The position numbers and the translations under genes were made by a program. The notes under the pieces are model-generated. The model was not told the origin of the DNA. It worked only from the letters and a program-made list of their open reading frames with translations, and searched no databases. From Pseudomonadales bacterium (lineage in GTDB: Bacteria > Pseudomonadota > Gammaproteobacteria > Pseudomonadales > Azotimanducaceae): a stretch of DNA of 12,357 nucleotides. The DNA is taken from positions 1-12,357 of the forward strand of contig JAPKEK010000020.1 in the NCBI GenBank assembly GCA_028822125.1. The letters run 5' to 3'. Of the stretch, positions 1 to 5,585 are shown one piece after another. Each line of letters begins with the position of its first letter. The stretch's first letter is position 1.

Positions 1-390
1 CAGCACAAGATAACGGCCTGCCAGACTATAGAAAGTGGTTAGGGCTGCGCCCTTGGTTCCGCGTTCTTCTTTATCAACTTGGACAACGATTTCCTGGCCT
101 TCCTTGATGACCTCGGAAATATTGATTTTGCCTTTGGAATTGGCAGGTGCCTTGGAAAAATACGTTCTTGAAATTTCTTTTAAGGGTAGAAAGCCATGAC
201 GATTACCACCAAAGTCTACAAAAGCAGCTTCCAGGCTGGGTTCTACCCGGGTGATTTTGCCTTTATAGATATTAGATTTTTTTTGATCTCTTGCCAGACT
301 TTCTATATCTAAATCATACATCCGCTGCCCATCTACCAGGGCAACCCGCAACTCTTCAGTGTGAGTTGCGTTTATCAACATTCTTTTCAT
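1..390 (-). CDS. rne: Ribonuclease E, N-terminal part (partial, runs off window)
   Basis: Endoribonuclease of the RNA degradosome, which cuts single-stranded AU-rich RNA and matures rRNA and tRNA. The visible 130 residues start MKRMLINATH and follow the E. coli RNase E N-terminus almost residue for residue. They cover the start of the RNase H-like fold and the S1 RNA-binding domain (about residues 36-119). S1-domain residues that contact RNA in E. coli are present: Phe57, Phe67 and a Lys at 113 (Lys112 in E. coli). The ATG at 388-390 is chosen because MKRML is the conserved family start. No Shine-Dalgarno sequence precedes it, and the region just upstream is an inverted repeat. The catalytic DNase I-like domain and the degradosome scaffold lie outside the window. 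The gene diverges from rluC, as in E. coli. Identity is very secure; whether it is a full RNase E or a shorter RNase E/G cannot be seen. Confidence 0.97.
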   Translation of the reverse strand, partial: MKRMLINATHTEELRVALVDGQRMYDLDIESLARDQKKSNIYKGKITRVEPSLEAAFVDFGGNRHGFLPLKEISRTYFSKAPANSKGKINISEVIKEGQEIVVQVDKEERGTKGAALTTFYSLAGRYLVL

Positions 391-706
391 TACGATACCA
401 GTTTATATGCGCTCATGGCACGACATGGTATCGGCAAATCTAGTGATCAGCCTTTTACTGTCATTTGTAGCAGAACAGGTCTGTCCTGTTCGCTTTTCCT
501 CTGCAACAGTGCGTAGTTTAAAATGTCGATCATATTCCTTTTAACATAGTCCTTTTAAGGTTTTGAAGGAGCGATTGGAATATGCTCAACTTTTTGTTTA
601 CCAGAATCTGGAAGACCAGATCAGGTAATAATTCTGTTGTGTCGAAAATCGATTTGACGATACACGTCACGACTCTTCTCGCGCGTTAATTTTAGCGACT
701 CTCTTT
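391..706 (-). promoter_or_regulatory. rne 5' leader, structured; probable autoregulatory region
   Basis: This stretch holds no gene. It would be the untranslated leader of rne if transcription starts from the candidate promoter near 707-735. Inverted repeats seen on the transcribed strand: a perfect 7-bp stem GAACAGG/CCTGTTC (473-491, 5-nt loop), with GCA/TGC able to pair outside it across a purine-rich bulge; a perfect 8-bp stem CGATACCA/TGGTATCG (393-433, 25-nt interior that can form an inner GUGC/GCGC helix), ending 2 nt before the ATG; and a 5-bp TCTGG/CCAGA hairpin (607-620). In E. coli the rne leader is about 360 nt and carries hairpins that RNase E itself recognises to control its own mRNA (Rfam rne5). 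That this leader works the same way is inference from length, position and structure; I did not align it to the E. coli hairpins. Confidence 0.5.
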
Positions 707-735
707 TATTTATCCTGTCGCCTGCTTAGTGTCAA
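707..735 (-). promoter_or_regulatory. Candidate sigma70 promoter for rne
   Basis: Read on the minus strand, a perfect -35 hexamer TTGACA (735 to 730) is followed after 17 bases by TAAATA (712 to 707), a poor -10. A slightly shifted GATAAA is also possible with a shorter spacer. It would give a leader of roughly 310 nt, close to the long rne leader of E. coli. The -35 is convincing; the -10 is not. Confidence 0.35.
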
Positions 736-748
736 AATATAATATAAT
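715..748 (+). promoter_or_regulatory. Candidate sigma70 promoter for rluC
   Basis: Two overlapping perfect TATAAT hexamers lie at 738-743 and 743-748 in an AT-rich tract. The first has CTGTCG (715-720, 3 of 6 matches) 17 bases upstream. Transcription would start near 750-755, leaving a leader of about 125 nt before the rluC ATG at 879. The tract abuts the minus-strand rne -35, so the two divergent promoters would share a short region. Confidence 0.4.
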
Positions 749-784
749 TTTTACGATTTAATCGCCGGGCCGAATACACTTGGA

Positions 785-840
785 TTGACCTCGTTTGTTG
801 TAAGACGAAGATAAATTGTGTATTTGGACCTCGTCAGTTG
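785..840 (+). repeat. Imperfect 16-bp direct repeat in the rluC leader
   Basis: The 16-mers at 785-800 and 825-840 share 13 bases, including the core GACCTCGT and the end GTTG. They are spaced exactly 40 bases start to start, about four helical turns, which would suit a DNA-binding protein. They lie between the candidate rluC promoter and the start codon. Function is unknown and chance is possible. Confidence 0.35.
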
Positions 841-878
841 CTGCATAATAGCAGGTATTGGTGCCAGGGTACAAAATT

Positions 879-1838
879 ATGATTCAGTTGATAAAGCAGG
901 TGGACCCGCCCAGGGCGCAAATAGTGACGATTCCAGAGGGCTATTCAGGTCAGAGGATTGATAATTTCCTCATTACTAATCTGAAAGGTGTTCCGAAAAC
1001 CCGTATTTACCGGATGATCAGAAAAGGCGAAGTCAGAATCAATGGTGGCAGGGCCAAGCCTGATAGCAGGATAACTGACGGTGATAGTATTCGAATTCCG
1101 CCAGTGCGTATGGCCGCTTCCGATGCGATCGGTAATTTTGAATTTCTGGAAATTGAAAAATCCATTATTTTTGAAAATAAATTGATGCTCATTGTTAACA
1201 AACCAGCCGGCATGGCCGTGCATGGCGGCAGCGGCCTGTCTTTTGGGGTGATAGAAGCGCTGCGGGCAGCCAGGCCAAAACTGCCGTTCCTTGAACTGGT
1301 TCATCGACTGGACCGGCCCACATCTGGATGCTTGATGGTAGCTAAAAAAAGAGGTTTCCTGAAGAAAATCCAACTCGAATTACATGGCAAGTCACGGTTG
1401 CATAAATATTATGACGTCTTTGTTCACGGCAACTGGTCAGCGAATTTAAAAGAAGTGACTGCGCCATTAATGAAAAACACGTTAAAGAGTGGTGAACGCA
1501 TTAGTCGCGTTGCCGCGGATGGTAAAGACTGCAAAACAAAGTTCTCTGTTCTATCGCAGGGAGACGGTATCAGTTGGTTGCGAGCGCAACCGGTTACAGG
1601 CAGAACTCATCAGATACGCGTTCACTGTGCGCACAAGGGATATCCGGTGATAGGAGATAGCAAGTACGGTGATGAGCTCAGGGATAAAGCCTTACAGACA
1701 CCCAGAATGATGCTGCATGCCTGCAGTCTCGGTCTGGATACAATTGCCAGGCCGAAGGCAGATGATCTGGAAAGCTTCTGGGTTGAATCTAAGTTGGATG
1801 CTCAGATGGATCGCTTCGCAAAACGTTTTTTCAGCTGA
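879..1838 (+). CDS. rluC: 23S rRNA pseudouridine synthase RluC
   Basis: Converts uridines to pseudouridine in 23S rRNA (E. coli RluC acts at 955, 2504 and 2580). The 319-residue product has an N-terminal S4 RNA-binding domain (about 18-75, with GQRIDNFL, LKGVPK and RKGEVRIN) and an RluA-family catalytic domain. The family signature VHRLDRPTSG ends at residue 150; its Asp145 is the catalytic aspartate. Further family motifs are AVHGGSGLSFGVIEALR (113-129) and PVTGRTHQIRVH. Length matches E. coli RluC (319). The frame opens earlier at a TTG (858), but ATG 879 is preferred because AGGG at 866-869 precedes it and the protein length then matches. It is divergent from rne and convergent with the maf gene, the same arrangement as in E. 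coli. Confidence 0.95.
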   Translation: MIQLIKQVDPPRAQIVTIPEGYSGQRIDNFLITNLKGVPKTRIYRMIRKGEVRINGGRAKPDSRITDGDSIRIPPVRMAASDAIGNFEFLEIEKSIIFENKLMLIVNKPAGMAVHGGSGLSFGVIEALRAARPKLPFLELVHRLDRPTSGCLMVAKKRGFLKKIQLELHGKSRLHKYYDVFVHGNWSANLKEVTAPLMKNTLKSGERISRVAADGKDCKTKFSVLSQGDGISWLRAQPVTGRTHQIRVHCAHKGYPVIGDSKYGDELRDKALQTPRMMLHACSLGLDTIARPKADDLESFWVESKLDAQMDRFAKRFFS

Positions 1839-1897
1839 GATCGGCCCACGCCACCTATATCATAGAGCATTCCACCCAGGGTGCTTGCAGGGGCCGT

Positions 1898-2500
1898 TCA
1901 GAGCAGGGATTCGAAGGCTATTCCCAAGTCCTCCAGGGCATCCATTAGCATGATGATGGGAAGTCCATAGAGGGTATTGACGTCTCTACCTCGCATCTGT
2001 TCGATCAGACAGAGACCCAGGCCTTCGGCTTTGATACTGCCGGCGCAATCCAGGGGCTGATCTAGATCGACATACCAGTTTATTTTCTTGGCTGTGAGTG
2101 ATCTGAATTTAATATCAAACCGTTCATGGCCTTGCCAGATTTTCTTTCGGTCACGGTACAGGCACACAGCGGTGACGTAAGCGAGCCATTTGCCCGAGGT
2201 TGCCGTCAACTGATCAACAGCCGCTTGCCTGGTTAGCGGTTTGCCGAGCATGGTTGAGCCTAAAACGGCAACCTGGTCTGAGCCAATAATGATGGATTCG
2301 GGTGTTATCAGGCCATTCGCTGATGTGGCGACGCTTTTTGCTTTGGCCTCAGCATGGCGACTGGATCTTGCTTGCGGAGACTCTCCGGCTAAGGGCGGTT
2401 CATCATAGTCAGGAGAAACCGCTCGATAGGGGATTTGAATTGTGTCGAGCAGTTTAGCGCGATATCGAGAGGTCGATGCCAGTATTAATTGCGGTGTCAT
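1898..2500 (-). CDS. yceF: Maf-family nucleotide pyrophosphatase, YceF type (7-methyl-GTP pyrophosphatase)
   Basis: A house-cleaning enzyme that hydrolyses non-canonical nucleoside triphosphates to monophosphates; E. coli YceF prefers 7-methyl-GTP. The 200-residue protein shows the Maf signatures: ILASTSRYRAKLL near the N-terminus (phosphate binding), DYDEPP (31-36), IIIGSDQVAVL with Asp75 as the likely catalytic base, QLTATSGK, CAGSIKAEGLG, and a C-terminal GRDVNTLYGLP. SDQV, GKPLT, SGK and CAGS-K-EG match YceF rather than the dTTP/UTP-specific YhdE branch, which supports the subfamily. The ATG at 2498-2500 gives a start identical in register to E. coli YceF; no strong Shine-Dalgarno is visible. 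It converges on rluC with a 59-base gap in which I see no convincing terminator, and diverges from yceD. Confidence 0.9.
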   Translation of the reverse strand: MTPQLILASTSRYRAKLLDTIQIPYRAVSPDYDEPPLAGESPQARSSRHAEAKAKSVATSANGLITPESIIIGSDQVAVLGSTMLGKPLTRQAAVDQLTATSGKWLAYVTAVCLYRDRKKIWQGHERFDIKFRSLTAKKINWYVDLDQPLDCAGSIKAEGLGLCLIEQMRGRDVNTLYGLPIIMLMDALEDLGIAFESLL

Positions 2501-2547
2501 AGTCTATTTTAGGGCTTCCATCAGGTTTAGATTACCGCAATTTTACT

Positions 2548-2576
2548 TTGACAGTGGCGATCAACCTGCCTAAGAT
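2548..2576 (+). promoter_or_regulatory. Strong candidate sigma70 promoter for yceD-rpmF
   Basis: Perfect TTGACA (2548-2553), a 17-base spacer, then TAAGAT (2571-2576, 4 of 6). The expected transcription start is about 2582-2584, only 2-4 bases before the yceD ATG at 2586. This is the best-scoring promoter by eye in the front half of the window and probably drives the ribosomal/fatty-acid run. Confidence 0.6.
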
Positions 2577-2585
2577 GCGCCCGTT

Positions 2586-3221
2586 ATGTTATCAGAGCTG
2601 CTACCAAAGCGTGTACGCTTCGCTAATTTAGTGGCGAAACAAGTTATCCTGACAGGTAGTATGCAGTTGGGTTCTTTTGTGCGACTCAGTGCAATTGTGC
2701 AGGAACAACGGCATGATGAAGTCATACAGGTAAACGCGCAAGACTTTGTAGATGCTCAGCTTGAGTTTTATCGAGGAGAAGATGCCAGACCTAAGGTGAA
2801 GGGCTGGGCCAGGTGGAGCCTGGATGTGCCCTGTCAACGCTGTTTGAATGTAGTTCGAATAGACCTGGTTTCATCTATAATGACCACCATCGTTCGGACA
2901 GAGAAGGAAATGGCTGGCCTGGATGAAAATGAGGATGGGCAGAGCGTATCAAGTGATGAACTGCTGGATGTGGTTGAGCTGCTCGAGGACAGCCTGATTT
3001 TAGAACTGCCGATGTCACCTAAGCACAGCCGTTGTAGTGAGGTAATACCCAATGCAGCAGCAGGCGACCAGAACTCGGTGGAAGAGAGCGGCAGAGACTC
3101 AACCGTTATCTCTTCCGAACAAGAAATAAGCCAGGAAATTAGCAGGGACAGTGGTGTTAAGCAGGAAAGACACCGTCCTTTCGCAGAATTGAAAAAATTA
3201 ACAGGATTGCATAAGGAGTAG
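2586..3221 (+). CDS. yceD: YceD / DUF177 family protein (large ribosomal subunit assembly-associated)
   Basis: Member of the DUF177 family, almost always encoded immediately before rpmF; a role in 23S rRNA accumulation and ribosome assembly has been reported for homologues. The N-terminus (LPKRVRFANLVAKQ) aligns with E. coli YceD, so ATG 2586 is the right start although no Shine-Dalgarno precedes it. A conserved cysteine pair is at CQRC (83-86), and the acidic region DELLDVVELLEDSLILELP (124-142) is typical. The protein is 211 residues against 173 in E. coli. The excess is a polar Ser/Glu-rich stretch (about 155-196) inserted after the conserved Cys150 and before the conserved tail RPFAELKKL (197-205). 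Its stop lies 3 bases before rpmF, and the rpmF ribosome-binding site lies inside its last codons. Confidence 0.9.
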   Translation: MLSELLPKRVRFANLVAKQVILTGSMQLGSFVRLSAIVQEQRHDEVIQVNAQDFVDAQLEFYRGEDARPKVKGWARWSLDVPCQRCLNVVRIDLVSSIMTTIVRTEKEMAGLDENEDGQSVSSDELLDVVELLEDSLILELPMSPKHSRCSEVIPNAAAGDQNSVEESGRDSTVISSEQEISQEISRDSGVKQERHRPFAELKKLTGLHKE

Positions 3222-3224
3222 CCC

Positions 3225-3410
3225 ATGGCCGTTCAAAAAAGCAAGGTAACACGTGCACGTCGAGGTATGCGTAGGTCACATGATTCACTTAAAGGACCCA
3301 CGCTTTCAGAAGATCCTACAACGGGTGAAACGCATAGGCGGCACCATGTATCTGCCGATGGTTTCTATAGAGGAACCAAGGTGCTTCATGATAAAGATAC
3401 TGAAGAATAG
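3225..3410 (+). CDS. rpmF: 50S ribosomal protein bL32
   Basis: Structural protein of the large ribosomal subunit. The 61-residue product starts MAVQKSKVTRARRGMRRSHD and continues with GETHRRHH-SADGFYRG, matching E. coli bL32 closely. No CxxC pairs are present, so it is the zinc-free form, as in E. coli. A strong Shine-Dalgarno TAAGGAG (3212-3218) sits 6 bases before ATG 3225, in contrast to the absent site in front of yceD. The short acidic tail (HDKDTEE) differs from E. coli. In most gammaproteobacteria plsX and fabH follow; here fabD does. Confidence 0.97.
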   Translation: MAVQKSKVTRARRGMRRSHDSLKGPTLSEDPTTGETHRRHHVSADGFYRGTKVLHDKDTEE

Positions 3411-3477
3411 GTTATTGATTTTGGTTCAGCGACAGCTTGTTTATGCTGCTGATATCTGAAGGACTTATTACTATCTC

Positions 3478-4395
3478 ATGAAAATGAAAGCATTTGTGTT
3501 TCCAGGACAGGGCTCGCAAAAGGTCGGCATGCTGCTCGACTCGGAGCAGGCAGTTTCTGGGACATTCAATACTGCCTCAGAAGTGCTTGGTTATGATTTG
3601 TGGCGTTTGATACAGGAAGACCCCGATAGTCAGCTGAATCAGACTGAATATACGCAGCCGGCTTTGTTGACCGCCTCGGTCGCTCTTTGGCAGCTATGGC
3701 AAAACAGTGGTGGTTCTGCAGATTATCTGGCCGGCCATAGTCTTGGTGAATATGCTGCCCTGGTGGCAAGCTCTGTATTGAGTTTGCAAGATGCTGTACA
3801 ACTGGTTCGTCTGCGAGGTCAGCTAATGCAGTCTGCAGTTCCCGTGGGTGAGGGCGGGATGACGGTCATCATGGGTTTAAAGGATAGCGAAATCAGGGCG
3901 ATTTGTGAGCAGATTTCCGAAGGTACAGTTGAAGCAGCTAATTTTAATGCACCTGGCCAGGTCGTTATCTCAGGTAGCAATGAGGCAGTGACACGCGCAG
4001 CTGAGGCCTGTCAGAAAGCTGGCGCCAAGCGCGTCATCTCATTGCCAGTGAGTGCCCCTTTTCATTGTTCTCTTATGGCGCCAGCTGCTGAAAAACTCGA
4101 GCAGGCACTCAGTGAGGTGACATTTTCGACGCCTGAAATTCCGGTCATCCAGAATGTGACAGCGCAGGTCTGTGCTGACCTGGGTTTAATAAAACGAAAC
4201 CTTGTCAAGCAGATGTCTTGTGCAGTGCGTTGGACCGAATGTGTGGAGCATATGGGCCAGTTAGGAGTGACTGCAATGATTGAGTGCGGACCGGGGAAAG
4301 TACTAACGGGCCTGAATCGGAGAATTTCAAGGGATATGGATACGCATAACCTGGGTTCAGCTGCTGATGTCTCAACGCTTCAGGGCGCTCTCTGA
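3478..4395 (+). CDS. fabD: Malonyl-CoA:ACP transacylase FabD
   Basis: Transfers malonyl from CoA to the phosphopantetheine arm of acyl carrier protein, supplying the extender unit for type II fatty-acid synthesis. The 305 residues begin with the family opening FVFPGQGSQKVGML (oxyanion Gln11). They contain the nucleophile motif GHSLGEY with Ser88, the malonate-binding Arg112 in VRLRGQLMQ, and the catalytic His195 in PVSAPFHCSLM. Near the C-terminus ECGPGKVLTGL is conserved. Length matches E. coli (309). ATG 3478 is chosen; an in-frame ATG at 3484 would drop two residues. AAGGA at 3459-3463 lies 14 bases from the ATG, a long spacing. Its TGA stop overlaps the fabG ATG by one base, implying coupled translation. 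Confidence 0.97.
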   Translation: MKMKAFVFPGQGSQKVGMLLDSEQAVSGTFNTASEVLGYDLWRLIQEDPDSQLNQTEYTQPALLTASVALWQLWQNSGGSADYLAGHSLGEYAALVASSVLSLQDAVQLVRLRGQLMQSAVPVGEGGMTVIMGLKDSEIRAICEQISEGTVEAANFNAPGQVVISGSNEAVTRAAEACQKAGAKRVISLPVSAPFHCSLMAPAAEKLEQALSEVTFSTPEIPVIQNVTAQVCADLGLIKRNLVKQMSCAVRWTECVEHMGQLGVTAMIECGPGKVLTGLNRRISRDMDTHNLGSAADVSTLQGAL

Positions 4396-5114
4396 TGTTA
4401 GCCGTTGTAACTGGCGCCTCGCGAGGTATTGGCAAAGCGATCGCGCTACGGCTGATAGAAAGCGGCCATGAGGTTATAGGCACGGCAACCACTCAAACGA
4501 GTGCTGAATCAATCAGTCGTCTGCTGGGCGCTGGCGGCCAAGGTTTCGTGCTCAACATTAGTACACAACAAGCCATCAGTGATTTTCTGGATGAGCTTAA
4601 ACGCCAGCAGCGGGTACCACAGATACTGGTAAACAATGCCGGTATTACCAAAGACAATATCGCTTTGCGTATGAAGCCCGAGGAATGGCAAAGCGTTATT
4701 GATACCAATTTATCCAGTGTATTTTACCTTTCCCGGGGATTACTAAGAGGCATGACCAAAGCCCGATGGGGGCGGATCGTTAACATAAGCTCTGTGGTCG
4801 GTAGCATGGGTAACCCAGGCCAGATAAATTATGCGGCTGCCAAAGCAGGGATGGAAGGTTTCTGCAGAGCATTGGCTGGAGAAGTTGCCAGCCGGAACAT
4901 TACCGTAAATGCGGTTGCACCCGGATTCATCGATACCGATATGACAAAGACCTTAAATGAATCGCAACAAGTAAAATTATTAGAACGGGTGCCTGCAGGG
5001 CGCCTTGGTAGTCCCGAAGAAGTAGCAGGCCTTGTGGACTATCTAGTGAGCGAGCAAGCGGCATACATTAATGGTGAGACAATACACATTAATGGCGGCT
5101 TATATATGGGCTGA
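4395..5114 (+). CDS. fabG: 3-oxoacyl-ACP reductase FabG
   Basis: NADPH-dependent reductase that converts 3-oxoacyl-ACP to 3-hydroxyacyl-ACP in each elongation round. It is a classical short-chain dehydrogenase of 239 residues with TGASRGIG (6-13) for cofactor binding, NNAG (80-83), and the catalytic tetrad Asn105, Ser133, Tyr146 and Lys150 (E. coli Asn110, Ser138, Tyr151, Lys155). PGFIDTDMT and the C-terminal INGGLYMG are FabG-like. It is 5 residues shorter at the N-terminus than E. coli FabG, with the first strand starting almost at once, which fits the one-base overlap with fabD. Placement between fabD and acpP supports FabG over other family members. Confidence 0.96.
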   Translation: MLAVVTGASRGIGKAIALRLIESGHEVIGTATTQTSAESISRLLGAGGQGFVLNISTQQAISDFLDELKRQQRVPQILVNNAGITKDNIALRMKPEEWQSVIDTNLSSVFYLSRGLLRGMTKARWGRIVNISSVVGSMGNPGQINYAAAKAGMEGFCRALAGEVASRNITVNAVAPGFIDTDMTKTLNESQQVKLLERVPAGRLGSPEEVAGLVDYLVSEQAAYINGETIHINGGLYMG

Positions 5115-5115
5115 C

Positions 5116-5188
5116 AATTGTCTGCCCGAAGGAGCCTTCCTGTATCAAGTTGAATGCAATAATTAAACTTGGAAGCAGGCAGGCAATT
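5116..5188 (+). promoter_or_regulatory. Long stem-loop in the fabG-acpP intergenic RNA
   Basis: The 123-base gap before acpP can fold almost end to end. The outer helix is 11 pairs (5116-5126 with 5178-5188, one G-U). An asymmetric internal loop follows, then CTTCC/GGAAG (5136-5140 with 5171-5175), a 6-base bulge, AAGTT/AACTT (5147-5151 with 5166-5170) and a 14-base loop. No T-run follows, so it is not a standard intrinsic terminator. It could be a processing or stability element separating acpP from fabG on the mRNA. Pairing is seen; function is inferred. Confidence 0.5.
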
Positions 5189-5237
5189 CATTAAACTGAC
5201 CAAGCGTGACAAATAATCTCTAGGAGAGTACTTGAAT

Positions 5238-5471
5238 ATGAGCACAATCGTTGAAAGAGTAACTAAGCTAGTATGTGAACAACTAGGGGTAAAAGAGGAT
5301 GAAGTCTCTCCCGAAGCGTCCTTCGTCGAAGATTTGGGTGCTGATTCTCTTGACACAGTGGAGTTAGTCATGGCCCTGGAGGAGGAATTTGAAACTGAAA
5401 TTCCTGATGAGGAAGCCGAGAAAATCACCACCGTAAAAGAAGCTGTAGATTACATCGAAGCGCATATCTAA
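5238..5471 (+). CDS. acpP: Acyl carrier protein
   Basis: Small acidic carrier that holds growing acyl chains on a phosphopantetheine arm; partner of FabD, FabG and FabF here and of many acyltransferases. The 77-residue product is very close to E. coli AcpP, with the attachment site GADSLDT (Ser37 counting Met) and the helix II recognition segment VELVMALEEEFETEIPDEEA. ATG 5238 is chosen for the conserved MSTI start. An in-frame TTG at 5232 would add two residues and sits closer to AGGAG (5222-5226), so the start is slightly uncertain. The gene is set apart by gaps of 123 and 114 bases, both with RNA structure, as expected for a gene expressed far above its neighbours. Confidence 0.98.
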   Translation: MSTIVERVTKLVCEQLGVKEDEVSPEASFVEDLGADSLDTVELVMALEEEFETEIPDEEAEKITTVKEAVDYIEAHI

Positions 5472-5482
5472 ACTAGATTCTC

Positions 5483-5535
5483 CGCGGGAAAGCAGGCCGC
5501 ATTGGTTCTTCCAACCGCGACTGTTTTGTTTTGTG
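5483..5535 (+). terminator. Possible terminator or attenuator between acpP and fabF
   Basis: CGCGG (5483-5487) can pair with CCGCG (5515-5519), stacked on TTGG/CCAA (5502-5505 with 5511-5514, loop TTCTT). A 14-base bulge lies on the 5' side. The next bases are T-rich (two TTTT tracts in 5524-5532). The bulge and interrupted T-run make it weak. It could lower read-through from the abundant acpP message into fabF. Confidence 0.35.
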
Positions 5536-5585
5536 TTGACAGGCAAGCGGTAGAATATTTTTGAATTTCTCTGAGGGATTGAGTT

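Noticed and set aside
945..1373. 142-codon minus-strand open frame inside rluC
   Set aside because: It is antisense to the conserved S4 and catalytic segments of RluC, shows no recognisable domain, and is explained as a shadow of the real coding frame.
1839..1897. Bidirectional terminator between convergent rluC and yceF
   Set aside because: CGGCCC (1842-1847) and GGGCCG (1891-1896) are complementary but 43 bases apart, with no T-run on either strand.
5536..5556. TTGACA (5536-5541) and TAGAAT (5551-5556) before fabF as a promoter
   Set aside because: The two hexamers are only 9 bases apart, far too close to act together, and neither has a good partner at 16-18 bases.
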